Under the pieces are notes generated by a model. It searched no databases, was not told where the DNA came from, and worked only from the letters and a program-made list of their open reading frames with translations. Shown piece after piece: positions 36,291-48,606 of a stretch of 64,000 nucleotides of DNA. Position numbers and translations under genes: made by a program. The stretch is from Apostichopus japonicus (Eukaryota; Echinodermata; Holothuroidea; Aspidochirotida; Stichopodidae). The stretch covers positions 4,720,214 through 4,784,213 of the forward strand of contig NC_092567.1 of the NCBI RefSeq assembly GCF_037975245.1, read 5' to 3'. Numbering within the stretch: position 1 is the stretch's first letter; each line of letters starts with the position of its first letter.

Positions 36291-36334
36291 TGTACGCTGC
36301 GCGCCAACCGATGGTGGCGCTCCGCTTAGATAGT
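36291..36334 (+). repeat. 44-bp conserved module, copy D
   Basis: Begins TGTACGCTGCGCGCCAACCG and ends GCTCCGCTTAGATAGT. It is preceded by GAAGTGCTATTTCCGG and GATCTGGGG, as in copies B and C, and lies 41 bp inside the right end of the composite element. Confidence 0.85.
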
Positions 36335-36907
36335 AATTCGCGCCCCGGGTTAGAAAAATCCTGGATACGCGCCTGATTCCTATATGTATACTGTGTATAT
36401 TCAATAGTTTCCTCTATATATGATCTTACCCAAATGGAGATACTAATGATTCAACAGAAAAGTTGAATAAATTAAGCCTTGATTATTCGCAACCATTTCC
36501 AAAATTTTAGACAGGAAAATTGCAGACTTACCGTAGTCCTAATCTAGTCGCGCAAATACACCCACGTATTGTACCGATTCAAACTACTGCTGCTGCCATG
36601 TTTGCGTATATTCATTTAAGACTTGTTATTTTAGTGTATCCATTCCACGAATCGAATTCGATTTCAATAGAACGACTCACGAATATTGCAATGTAGCGTA
36701 TGTATCATAAGTAAGGTCAACAAGTGATCCAAGCATTAAAGGTAAAGTTAGGACGTTTAATAGGCAACCCCGTAAGTAGATTTAACTAAGTGTCACAGGA
36801 CAATCAACAACAAATTTGTATCTGTTCAGATTAAGCATCATGTTTCAGTGACGTCAATGAACTCATTCATGTTTTGACATTTAAGACCCATGGACCTAAT
36901 CATTCTT

Positions 36908-37060
36908 CTGATTCAGTGTATGTCTTCCAACTTTCTATCAAGTGATGGTCATTATTGATGCTGATGTCACGAGCAATCTGATAAGATGAAAACTCCGTAA
37001 TTGCAAACCTGTTTGGGAACAAAAATTGCGCCCTGGCCCCGCAATGAAACATTTCAGACA
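36908..37060. repeat. Direct repeat of about 150 bp, copy 1
   Basis: Shares with 37270-37421 the phrases GTGATGGTCATTATTGATGC, GTCACGAGCAATCTGAT, TTGCAAACCTGTTTGGGA, and GGCCCCGCAAT followed by TTTCAGAC. The copies are about 85-90% alike by eye and separated by about 210 bp that includes a LINE-like tail. Confidence 0.75.
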
Positions 37061-37061
37061 A

Positions 37062-37172
37062 TTTATTTATTTATTTGTTTTGCCACAAAAGTACAAAGTG
37101 GAGGGAAGTCTTCCATAAAGCTTAAAAGCTTAACAATGTGGAAGACTCCCTGAAGAAAGGAAAGAAAAAAAA
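37062..37172 (-). mobile_element. Probable LINE 3' tail (minus strand)
   Basis: Read on minus it ends with GTACTTTTGTGGCAAAAC followed by (AAAT)n, a common form of LINE 3' terminus. Before that are GGAAGACTTCCCTCCACTTT and a TTAAGCTTTTAAGCTTTA palindrome. It sits between the two copies of the 150-bp direct repeat. Family and 5' limit unknown. Confidence 0.4.
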
Positions 37173-37269
37173 TATATAGGGGCCTATGTGTATAAATACA
37201 TATACATAAATATAAGTACAAATTAAATGTTCAATATATATATTGTAATTACATACAGGTATAATTCTT

Positions 37270-37421
37270 ATGATTCAGTTTATGTCTTCCACCTTTTGAT
37301 CTAGTGATGGTCATTATTGATGCTGACGTCACGAGCAATCTGATTAGATGGAAACTCAGTATTTGCAAACCTGTTTGGGAAAAATATCGCGCCCGGCCCC
37401 GCAATAGAACTTTTCAGACTT
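37270..37421. repeat. Direct repeat of about 150 bp, copy 2
   Basis: Second copy of 36908-37060. It also contains the GCAAACCTGTTTGGGA phrase that occurs inverted at about 33735-33752. Confidence 0.75.
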
Positions 37422-40010
37422 TTTGGAAATTCAATAAACAGCGGGTGATTCCTGGAATTACTCGTCATGACAAACATACTTTCTCGTCAGAGACTTCGGT
37501 CAAAAAATGTTAGTAGATTTTCAAAAATACTTATCACGTTATCGTAGCGTGTGTGTAGGAATGCTATGACAATATACAATATCCGCCGCATCTTATCTTA
37601 TATATTTACGACACTGGTGACAATCTACGGTGGTTCTGAAGGGACAGTCAAGTTCTTCAAAACATTTTAAAGTTGTATATTTTTATTGAGCTTACGAGTT
37701 ACGCTAACCTTACCGCTTGACGAAAATGATAACACAAATCAAGTTTGGTGTGTTTTACGTAACTTGGCAACAAGTCATATATGATTTTGTATCGAGTTTT
37801 CAAGTATACGCTCTATTCATTTGGCCAAAATTATCAAGTTGAGTAGCGTCGAGAGAGATAGAGGAAGATTTCTAACATCATATATAGGTGTAACTACTCT
37901 CGATATGTTATGTTAAAATGTCATGGACTTTCAGGCTTTGTAGTACTACACTTGTAAGCAATGACGTAAGAAGGCGGTATCGGGGAAGGGGGGGGGGGGG
38001 TAGGAGGGGCAAACTTTATGGATAGTGGGAAATGTGAGATTGACTTGAGTGCAACACATTTACTCCAAAGTTTCTTACAATTGTAATTACGTAAAGAGGA
38101 GGGTCTCTTTCTTATAAAAAGATACACTGTTTTCTGTGACGTGCACCTTTCCTTACAATGTGGACCCTGTGGTTTTGATATTGCTGACTGCTGAGCAATC
38201 GGTAGGAAATGTTTACCAAATGGAAGTGAGGGCGGTATTGAAGAACTTAGCTTGCACAATATCCTGATGTGTGACGTTATTAATTCACAGAGGACATTGT
38301 TAGATTTGGTAGAGGAATTCAACTGGTAATGCGTACGCTTGGCATGTAATATAATTGTTAGTAGTCGAATGAGAACCTTATTTATAATACATAACAAGTA
38401 CGTGTGTTCCTTCATACGTCTTCTGTGGTACCAGCAGTGATTTATACAACATATGACGACATGTTAACTACAATATTAACATTTACTAATCTCATATTAC
38501 CAAGCGAAATTTTAATGTTCATTTGATAATTTTAATTTTCCTGTTGGTTGCTTTCGATAAAATTGACAAACGATACAGGCTCTACGATGTTAGGGATAGC
38601 AACCATTTTGAGAAATACCGAATCTGCCGTTGCTGGCCAAAGGGTTTGTACAAAGAGGATTTCGGCTTTGAGTACAACGTTTCCATATGTTGCCGGGTTG
38701 GACGAATCCGACTGTACTCTATTACTCGTCTAACCAGAATTAATGATCAAAGCTATAGTCTCATTGGCAATAGTTTCTTTAAAATACCGAATTATTTACT
38801 TGGCAACAAAATGTTATCTGGTAACTAATGTACGGATTTCAGTGATCGTCTACCGAATTTTGTTATTATTCAGGAAACGAATGAACATAATAAATGTGTC
38901 ATGTGGCTAAGGGGGGGGGGGGGGCATGATCGATTCGTGATCATGCATGTTAGCAGAATCATTTCGGAATAAACATACATAAAATAGTATTTTAATAAAC
39001 GCAGTATGAAGCCTGTAGTTAATGACTTACTGGTTTAAAGTAATTTAGTAAACGAGTGTACTTACATAAGGAGGAGGTCAATGGGACAGTGGTTTGACGA
39101 CCCTTCTATAGTGTCATGAATTTATCAAGAAATTTCCAAAAATTTCCAAAATACGTACGAAATAAGAATTCGGAAGCGAAGACTATAAAGTATGAGCGGA
39201 TAATATGACGTCAAACTAATACCATTGATAGCTAGACAATCCTCTTCCACCAGCAGTGACGTTCTCATAAAGCTCCATAAAGCTCTGCACCTCTATTGAG
39301 TCGTGGTGATGAGCTAGCAATAGCCGCCATTATATTGAGTAACTTAAAGAAATATAACCGAGGTACCAGCGAGAAGACTTCGAGCGAACTTTTTGTGGAT
39401 TTACAACGCTGCGAAAATACGGCCGACATATCTTTGCACCATGAGCACAATTATTTCCAACCTACTAAACAATACAGTTAATGATGTTCTCCAAATTTCA
39501 AATCACACCAAATACATATCAGCAATTGGATCACCACGGAACTAAATTGTCAATTTGAATATGTAAAATGGAGTTCAAATAAAAAAAAAATATAGGTAAT
39601 GCACTAGCATTTAAATATGGACCAATATGCACTATACAATCCATGCATACACAACCCATACATATATGAGCTTTACGTCGACTATATACAGTAATCACCT
39701 GTTATAATAAGCCATGTCTTAAGATTTAAACCAAACATGGTTAGAAGGCATTATTTTTATTTGCTGAAAGTAGTAATTAGAATAATAAACAATGGCATAC
39801 TCGTGCAGTACTGAGAATTAAATGTTATGTTCCAATACATTTCGAGAACAAAAGAAGGACAGGCAGTAGAGGTATGTTTAAGTTAGGCTACAGTGGTGCT
39901 TTCATCTCCGTGAATGGAAAATTAACATCACACATACACGCGCGCAAGCACCTGCAAATGCAGGAACCCCATCGGAACTTTTTCTGAAAAACGTTAATTT
40001 GTTCTTGCCT
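37422..40010. other. Unassigned DNA with G tracts
   Basis: G runs at about 37988-38001 and 38910-38924, the latter followed by a CATGATCGATTCGTGATCATG palindrome. Several 60-160 codon frames (for example minus 37921-38415 and plus 38523-38828) lack any recognised motif. No gene called. Confidence 0.35.
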
Positions 40011-40014
40011 GCGT

Positions 40015-40400
40015 GCATAGGCATACGAGGCGGGGGGGGGGCAGGGGGCAGATTGCCCCCCGGGCAGCCTAAGAGGAGAGGAGAAATATATATATAAATT
40101 TGCAGTAGGTTGCCGAATCTTTTTCAAATTTTTGCCCGACAGTTCCGTGGAGAGCGTTTTTGTGTTATTTGTTTTGTGACATTAATATTAATATAGGCCT
40201 AATGATTTTCTTTATTTAGCATCATGATGCCCGAATATTTTCGTGTAGCACCACCGTTAGCGCAGCTCATCTAGGCCCGAATTTTCAGAAAGAAATATGT
40301 CGTTAGCCCCCCCCCCCCCCCCCCTCCGCCTCCTTGACCTATGTGTGTAGTGTTCGGTTTCGGAAATATCTGGTATTTTTTTCATTTCGACAAAGCAAAA
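40015..40400. repeat. AGGCGTAGGAGCC / CCTACGCCTATG repeat, member 2
   Basis: Left edge CATAGGCATACGAGGCGG then a G tract and a GGGGGCAGATTGCCCCCC hairpin. Right side is a C tract of about 16 (40308-40324), CCTCCTTGACCTATG, then TGTGTAGTGTTCGGTTTCGG, shared with the repeat at 35.7 kb. A GGCCCGAATTTTC phrase also recurs. No TSD could be fixed. Confidence 0.5.
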
Positions 40401-41717
40401 TACGACATTATATATTTCAGTTTTATCCTGAAAAAAAGTTGGATTATCGGTCGATGCAAGTCTTGTTTTGAACCAGTACTTCAGGTTATTCAAGTAAACA
40501 TGAAAGCTTATCGGCAATAACATTGGATATTGGATTACAAATCAGATCGATAATCCGCTTAATTATCGGAGTTTATCATTGTTAATCCAGGTTTTTCGAC
40601 CGAATAATTCAGATTTATAGGCCGATTAACCTGGATAATCGTTTGTATTCATATACGCTATATATACATAACAAGCAATATCTCTATCGTCGTGCAGGCT
40701 TTAAATTCTGTAAATAAACACAACTTTGTCTTTGTACTCCTATGGCATGACTATATCATTCAAACTGATTTATTAGCTATACGTACATGTAGCCTGTGAA
40801 TGTATAGTTGTATTCACAACCTAAGCGAAACCAAATTGGTTATGAAACGATCACAATCTTCCCCTAATAAATAAACACAGCTTTTACGGTAGTAAGCTGT
40901 ACATTATTATGGTTCCACCTTTGTTTCTCTTGATGTTTATATCTATATCATTATGTTATTTGAATATTCATTCTTGTGAACATCAACAACTAACTTATGT
41001 CAGGGCGGCCCTTCTAATCTCAAAGAAACATGGATGATCGAAACAATCCTACAACCTCACTCTGACTATCCTGACCGTACTCCACAGTCTTCATCTTACG
41101 ATACCTTTATTACAATTAGAAGATAGTTGTGTCCCCCGCGTGATGCAAACTTTGTTATTTTAGAGGGCGGTCGTACGCTTTATTCAAAGAGAAATGAGAA
41201 CTGTGCGGCGATCAATGCTGATATTGTTAAAGGAATTGTCTGGTGGAAGATTTTGATACATTGTCCTTGTAGTTATTATTTTTCTCTTTCTAACCATGTA
41301 AAAATTGTCCCCATTCGACGTTTTCTTCTTGTAGAAATCTGGTTTTCAAATTCACCAGTTTCTCACCAAAAGTACCGTTTGTTCGAACGCTTCAATATGG
41401 TGATTGACGTAGTGCTTGCAGATTTGCAAAACAGGCGACTTGAAGTTAGCACTCCCAATTCCGCAGCAAATTAACTCACGTGTAAGCACATTGAATTGCC
41501 TCATATATATAACGTACATACTCGCGAACGTATATACTACGATGCTCAGTTGGTGTACTTGTATAGCGTTACACATAGTACACTCACACTCAAACCACAG
41601 TTCATTAACTGTTCTTCGAAATCGCTGAAATAAAATTCACGGATCAAATTAACAGTAAAAGGAAACTTATAAAGTATTCGTTAAACCGAAAGATGAAACT
41701 TGGCGGGATCGATGTCA
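40401..41717. other. Unassigned DNA
   Basis: AATCC/GGATAATC words are clustered at 40.5-40.65 kb. A 115-codon plus frame (41127-41474) has no motif I recognise and no clear splice site. Confidence 0.35.
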
Positions 41718-42213
41718 TCGCAGAACTGTCCGATTGTAAACGTTACAGTAGCCTATACACGCGAACATTCTTCGCGCTGGAGCTGGATACCGCGATGTAT
41801 AAACAACGAAAACTTATCTTGTGTTACACAAAGACCACGAAACCACCGATCTACTACATATATTGCGGCTTAAGGAGTTTTTTAAATCATATCTAATTTA
41901 TAAGAAATTTCACCGGAAATTATTGAAGAAATTGATCGAATCGTTGTCAGAGCAGAATATAGCACTGAGAAGCTTAGGCTTCGCAGAACTGTCCGATTGT
42001 CAACGTTTGAGTATAGCCTACATGCGAACATTTTTCGCGTTGGAGCTGGATAGCGCGATGTATAGCCTGAACAACTCAGAGTCTGCTGTTAAAATTTACC
42101 TTGTGTTACACAAAGACCACGGAACCACCGCTCAAGTACATGGCGGCTTAAGGAGTTTTTGAAAACATATCTAATTTTTAAGAAATTTCACCGGAAATTA
42201 AGGAAGAAATTTA
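41718..42213 (+). pseudogene. Tandem duplicate of a coding-like unit
   Basis: TCGCAGAACTGTCCGATTGT begins at 41718 and again at 41981 (period 263), and each copy ends CACCGGAAATTA. Both encode related text: AELSDCxR, then RTFFALELDxAMY, then LVLHKDHxTT, then a lysine-rich helix (YKKFHRKLLKKLIESLS). Copy 1 needs a frameshift in the middle, and copy 2 stops at RSF, so the unit looks decayed. The helical, charged text could be a death-fold-like or NLR-type domain, but that is only an impression. Confidence 0.35.
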
Positions 42214-44407
42214 TCTGTATACAAACGCTGTTTTTGTTGTGGTTACCGTATAGGTACTGTGCGGAGGGTGGGTTATGACGCAATCTGCTATGGCAGAGCT
42301 GACGTCACGTATTGTACTGTTCAAATCATATTTGAAATGTCTATCCATAACGATTAAAAAATCGTTTCTCTGTCAAACGCAACATTAGCGTTCTCATACT
42401 TTGACAACATGTTTGGAAAATTATTTACTATTTTTTAAGGTAACTTCTTTGGGCCACCAGACAATCCTTTTAAAACTAGTACAGATAAATGGTTTCACTT
42501 CGAATGCAACATTTTTTAAGTGTATTTTTTAGATTGGATACTAGTCTGTTACGTTGGACTATTTCGTTTTAGTTTAAGTAGATTATTCTTTGTATATTTA
42601 AAGCAAATATTTAGGTTGATTTTGATGGATCTGTTATTCGCTTCAGGAATACCGTAGAAAAGTTGTTCGTTAAAATTGTTATGCGTAATTCAAACAAACA
42701 GTAAACTAAAGTTTGGATGTTACCAGTTCACCTTTAGTTCTTCAAAGGATTTAATCTAGAAAAGAAATAGCTGGGTGACGACGGGTTACAAGCTTTATGT
42801 ACTTATTAATTTTTTCATTAACCGGCTTAAAACAAGATACCATAATTTGATTAACTACAATCTAATTTTGAATACTCTGAAGAGTTTGGTAACATTCTTG
42901 CTAAGTCGTAATACGGCTGCTTTATGGTTTACAAAGAGAGGAACACTTTCTTTCCATCACTGATGTGTTAAGTTACGTTTTCTTAAGAGTAACTTCATGT
43001 AAATTAAAATAGCATTACACGATGTAATAATACATGCAGATAAAATGCTTGTAAATGAAGCAGTGAAAACTTACACTAAATTTGTTTCAGATAACACAAA
43101 TGTGTTTTATCCTGTATTATTAGTTCAAACAGTTTATTTCATAGCAGCCGGTTTACGGCCACAGCCACATGGTTAGATAGGTTGATAATATTATCATAGT
43201 AGTTAACCTTACATGGCTTGGCTAGGGAGACGAACACAATGTTACACATAAACACAAAAGTACAATTTAAAGCGTCGTTAAACGTTAAATTATTTTCACC
43301 CATAACCTAACCAAACGTGATCAGGTTTTAACATCTTTCCGGTTTTCACATCCATACCGTTCCTGCTACACCCTCGAAATGGATCAACTAACTTTTTGCA
43401 TTATAATTTATTCTTGTTAAACAATGTTTCCCGCCAACTCCCAAAAGAGGGGTAAAAATATACTTCACATACGTCAACATTGTTTTATGTTTGTTTGTAG
43501 TAAGGTATTGGACCGAATTTAGCCCAGTATTATATGTAAATTATGGAACTTAACCACACCGATACATCCACCCCCCTCCATTCCCCTTCCCTCCACTCTA
43601 ATCTTCCCGTGAATTATATGTGGTGCTGCATATCTCACACATCAACAGTTGATCATGACGTCATATATGTAAATGATTCAACATTCCCAACCCCATCCAC
43701 TTCCGAGCAAATCAACTAAATTTCACTTGTGCTAAACTTGAACTCAAGTTCGTGTTATTCCTTTACGTCATTATTATCAGGAGGTGGTCTTATTAGACAC
43801 TGACGTAAAATAAGATCAGCAAGTTTTCCAGTCAAATGTTCTCGTTATACAACCAAATACTCCTAACGTCGTGCAAATAGAGAGAGACTTTCGTGTTGTC
43901 AATCTTGAACTCTGATGTGTGTTCTGTTGTATTTATTTATTAATTTAATGATCATTATCAGTACGTTGACTGATTAAACACATACACAATTAACTAGGAA
44001 AAATCATTAATCCATCATTGAACTTTATGTCAAACTGATACTGTCGCTTTCCTGGGATGAATTGCCACAACATGTCAGCTGGCGGTATACTATATGCCGC
44101 GATGTTAACGAGAATATATATCTCTTTACTTCATACCACAAGTCACACAATGAAGGATAAAATGATAAGCCATTTACTCAGTCATAGAAATAAAACGATA
44201 CAGAATAATACATTAAATTGTGAGACACAAAATATTCTGTCTTTGAATTACAGATAAAAACAAGTCTTTGGAGCAGCTAAAGAGTTCTTACCAGATTCTA
44301 GTTTGGTTTGAATGCAATCAATTTATATTTGAACTTACGTAACTTGGCAAAAATCATACCTAGTTTATACATATTTTATCTATCGTTTCACTAAATTTCT
44401 GTCGAAG
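42214..44407. other. Unassigned AT-rich DNA
   Basis: No gene, tandem repeat or element end recognised. Confidence 0.4.
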
Positions 44408-44615
44408 GTCATATGAGGTCAGGCGGGACCAACACTTTTTTCTAGAAAAGTTTGGGATCAACTTGAAGAGAAAGTTTAAATATACGGCACACATAGCGAA
44501 AGCGACACGTTTATTAGGAGAAGAAGAATTTCTTTACCTCGACCAAAACATACCAGCCTCACCTGCTTTGAGAGTTACTGTATGGCCATACCTTTCTGAT
44601 GCAGGACAAAACAGA
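44408..44615 (+). CDS. Candidate internal exon, unknown protein
   Basis: The frame is open from a TAG near 44361 to the donor AGA|GTAAGAG at 44615. A possible acceptor is TTTCTGTCGAAG before 44408. The text includes FFLEKFGINLKRKFKYTAHI, AKATRLLGEEEFLYLDQNIP and ALRVTVWPYLSDAGQNR. It has a protein-like composition, unlike the AT-rich surroundings, and lacks an ATG, as expected of an internal exon. I do not recognise the family. The donor is strong and the acceptor weak. It could also be a chance open frame. Confidence 0.3.
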
Positions 44616-47600
44616 GTAAGAGGTTAATATTACAAGTTAGTACATATACTACATGTTACATAGGAATAACACTGTGGACAATTTCTCTGATTACTTTTGT
44701 TTTATTGTTTCCATTGACATTACAACATCAATACATATCAGTCATTGCATTATAAAATTCTTGGAGATGAATTTTATGATATTGTAACAGATAAACGGGA
44801 TTAATCGGTTGTAATTGTATCACAATGAGAGACCGGGATCGCCTCAAAGGGAACAAGTGTGTTTGGTTGCCAAAATTGTATATGTGTACTTACATGAAGA
44901 AATACGGAAATACCAAGAACAATTACAAAATAAAGGGATAATTATTTCCTTGGAAATATGTAATGTCATAAACATATACCGCAACGCAGTGATTTCTTCC
45001 ATATTTATCTGTTAATCTGTGTTTGTAGTTATGTAAATATATTCAGTTTTGCGTGACAGGGCTTGAGTTAATATTGGTAAACTTTATGGCTTCATAATAT
45101 CCAATTATGATAAAGCAAATACGACAAAAACTGAATTAAAATGAAGAGATCATGAATATTTATTAATCATCAACCAGCATCATAAATAAAGAAGTGGCAA
45201 AAAACGATACAAGAAGAATGAAAGATATGAATGGAGAGCCGATCATTGCATTTAAGGTTCATGTTAAATATACAGAACATTATCTTCGTTGCTATCATGT
45301 TAAAAGCTTACTATAATACGTCAGTCACGTGTTCCAATTGTTTTCAAAGAAACATCATTAGAGATCATAATAATGTAAAAAAGAACTGGATTTAAAATCA
45401 AAACATGTTATTGTTATTAATTAATGTCTAAGACAATGTTTTGGTATGATTTTAAGTAACACAACCAATGGTATAACGATAGACAGCCAGTCATTGTTAT
45501 TATTATAACATTTAACAATATTCTTCTAATATTCACTGTTTTACGCGTGAGTACTATCAAAGATTAATTCATAACATAGAAATAGGAGGAACGAAATAAA
45601 GCAACTAAATCTTGAAAAAAGTATAATTAATAAACGGATGAAGTAGAAAGCAATCTAATAATTAATGACTAAATATAACAATACTTAGAGCAAGTATTAT
45701 ATATAGTCTTAGAACTGTTCTAAATCGAATGAAAATGTCTGAGTATAAAGATAATAAAGATCTGAATTAAAACGAAACCAGTAGAATCATTTATAAAGCG
45801 CATTAAAATAACAATGAAAGAATAAAATTAAGAGTAAAAATTATGTAACAAAACAAGACTGTATATGAAGCAATTAATGAACGCAAAATGTAATATTTCA
45901 AAACTAAACTAAACTAATATTTAGTACTATAATATCAACGGAAGGTAAATATAGACGATACAATATTAAGAAGAGTCCAACGGTCGCTATGGTTACTTGA
46001 TTAGTGGAATATTAAAGTGTTTTACGTCATCACCCAATACGGTATTATACTATTTATGCCCACATGTACCAGCTATAAACCAACAACTGTATTCCAAGTT
46101 TGGATACAACCTACTGTACTTGAACGTTGTGGAGTTATTGCAATATACAATGTTGGCCCTTCCCAAAAATTAGGCCCAATAAAACTTTGCGCTCAAATGG
46201 TCCCAAAAATATTGGGGCCCACAAGTTCGGGTCACCTCATTAATATTCATAAAGTCAGCGCTTACAAATAGGGCACACCTCTTACTAAAATACATCTACA
46301 TTTAGCAAGTATGACAAATATCCATCACTCCGTTGTTTAGTTATCGCGGATCCAGGCAAGTGTCAGAGAAGCACACACAGACACACAACATCATCATCGC
46401 ATATAGGTTTCTTTTGCCTTCGACAAGGAATTAAAAATGGGGAGAGGGGTGTCTATTTTTCTTTTGCAAACTTGGTATGCACTGAATTATGGGTATAGCT
46501 ATTATCACATACCCTAAAACAAAGTCGGGATCTTTTCCAAACCAAAGTCAAACCAAGTAAGTGTAAAACATGAAAAAAAAGAAAAAAAAACATTTTGCTG
46601 TCAGTGACATCACACTTGACATCACACCTGCTATGACATCACACCCGTTTGCTTCAAGTTCACTTGTAGTACAAACTGTTAAAATTTCAGTTATCGATAT
46701 GTCCAAAACGCAATGTAGGAATTGGATACAAATTTTACCAGGATGATTAGTATATGATTCTCTTTAATAAGTCAAAAGTAAAATTTCCTCTTGACTTTCA
46801 TTTTTAAAATTATCGACGTTATACATGGTCAGTTTTGATTCAAAACATAACGAAAAGAGCTCACTATAATGAGAACCTGTCTATCTCATGAATGCCTGTA
46901 GTTATGTTATCAATCTTATTTTGACGTCATATCATCATACCTAGAGAGATTGAACTAATTGCGCATGATCAAAGCGCCCTTAACTTGACTGCAAATTTCT
47001 AAGAGATAGCGTTAATACTAAATAGAGACGTTTGTATGTTTGTTTGTCGGTGAACTATTTTGAGCCTTCATGTTATATTCTTCGTGCGCTAATGGGATCA
47101 GTTATACAAAAAATAGGATATGCCGTAAAATTGATAATAAAGTAAATTATTAAAATGCTGATTTGAAACAAACAGATCATAAATCAATCAAAACAATCAT
47201 AAAGCGAAGCTTAACATAATAATATAATAATAAATGAACATAATAATAGAATAAGAAAACGAAAATAATGATAGATGACGTTATATACAGAATATACATT
47301 TGTTATTTTAAATCATATGATATGACGTCATCTTATTGTCTCCATGTTAAGAACGATAATTCATAGGAATATAAAGAAATGAAGAAATGCTGACATAGAA
47401 GAAACATTCCACAGATATCAATTAATATCACCTCTAAGTTCTTGTAGATCGATTTTAATGACACAATGGTATTGTAGATAACCAATGAATGTCACTTAGT
47501 CCTAACGTTGGCACAATTAATGTGGCTCTACTCTGTGTTAGATTTAAGACAATACGTAACCTATACGTCACAGTTTACATCAACATTTAGTAGAAGGAAG

Positions 47601-48423
47601 AACGAAGAAAAAGTTTTATCATGCACTCCTAGTTACCGAGTGTATGTGGATACAGTATGTACATATTTTAACCAAAGCATTCCAAACATGTCTGCTTAAA
47701 AAAAATAAGTTTAGAAATATTAACATAATCAGACCTGTAATTAATTTTCTGAGTAGCAAAGGGGACACACGAGTAGGTAAACAAACCTTTCTCTTAATTT
47801 ACAAAAGTAACGATAGCTTTGTTACATATTAGGAAAAAACAAAATTAGAAAATAATACATGCACATTACCGTTTAATTCCCGTTCTACAAGTTAGCGTTT
47901 TGATGGTGGTGCAAACAACTACTATAACATCTACTTGATCACCAATGTGGTTGGTCTAACCTTACCCCTCCAACACCCTCCCCTGCACACGTTACTCGCC
48001 CCTCCACGTACACACAGAGAGTAAGATAGGGATTGTGCTCTCTTTCTTTCCTCTCTCAATAGTTGACATCCAAGAAAATATAGTCTCCAATACTCATGAC
48101 GCAGTGGTTGATGGATGACGTCGATGAACCATAAAAGTTGAAGAAACATTAATAACACTCCTTTTTGGATTATAACAATTAAAGACTGAAATTCTGCCTT
48201 AAGTAATCCATTAAAACAAATTTAAATTAAACAGAACTCTTTCCAATTTCACTTCTTTATTGTATATGGAATTATTAATATTATTTGTACAACCATACCT
48301 CTCTACAATATCCATTTACAATGAATGTCAAAGTTACAGTTTCATGAAGTCACCATTCCATTGTCTTGAGAATATAGGCATTTGATGACGTCACAATCAT
48401 AATGGACTAGTTGCATGTGTATT
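44616..48423. other. Unassigned AT-rich DNA
   Basis: Long AT-rich stretch. GACATCACAC is repeated at about 46605, 46620 and 46637. No gene recognised. Confidence 0.4.
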
Positions 48424-48606
48424 TCACTGGAGTTCTATCTGGCACTGTTTGTAGTATTTTGGAAATATTGACAGTTTACAACCTAGACTCTTTCTTAGAT
48501 TCTTTCTCACTGAAATTACTGCCATCGTTTTTAGGATTGAGTGAATGACGTCACAGTCCTGCTGATAATTGGCAACGCCAGATGAACAAGCATCTTGCAT
48601 TGAGCT
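48424..48606 (-). CDS. Candidate alternative terminal exon
   Basis: On minus, acceptor TTTTTATATTAG precedes 48606, and a 60-residue frame runs to TGA at 48424-48426, beginning SSMQDACSSGVANYQQDCDV. No domain recognised. It lies downstream of the exon candidates at 49.1 and 52.0 kb and could be an alternative 3' end of the same gene. If a second AG two bases later is used, a different frame ends at TCATTCACTCAATCCTAA. Confidence 0.22.
   Translation of the reverse strand, partial: SSMQDACSSGVANYQQDCDVIHSILKTMAVISVRKNLRKSLGCKLSIFPKYYKQCQIELQ

Larger units (their letters stand above)
34416..36375. mobile_element. Composite hAT-related element
   Basis: The left end CAGGTGGGTATCCAGG (34416-34431) matches the right end CCTGGATACGCGCCTG (36360-36375) at 14 of 16 positions when inverted. 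It has the G tract and GC hairpin after the left end seen in the nested elements at 11.6-12.8 kb. The 44-bp module lies 41 bp inside the right end, as in the other copies. Both outer flanks carry ATTCC (34411-34415 and 36376-36380), but I do not see a full 8-bp TSD. The interior holds a polypurine tract, a second 44-bp module near 35.06 kb, and another repeat from 35256, so it has received later insertions. Confidence 0.5.

Noticed and set aside
39265-39481. Facing 61-codon frames on both strands
   Set aside because: The plus frame (DELAIAAIILSNLKKYNRG) briefly recalls a transposase N-terminus, but no TIR, TSD or further domain is present.
46017-46271. 84-codon plus frame
   Set aside because: The second half is GGCCC-rich repeat-like text, and no domain is present.
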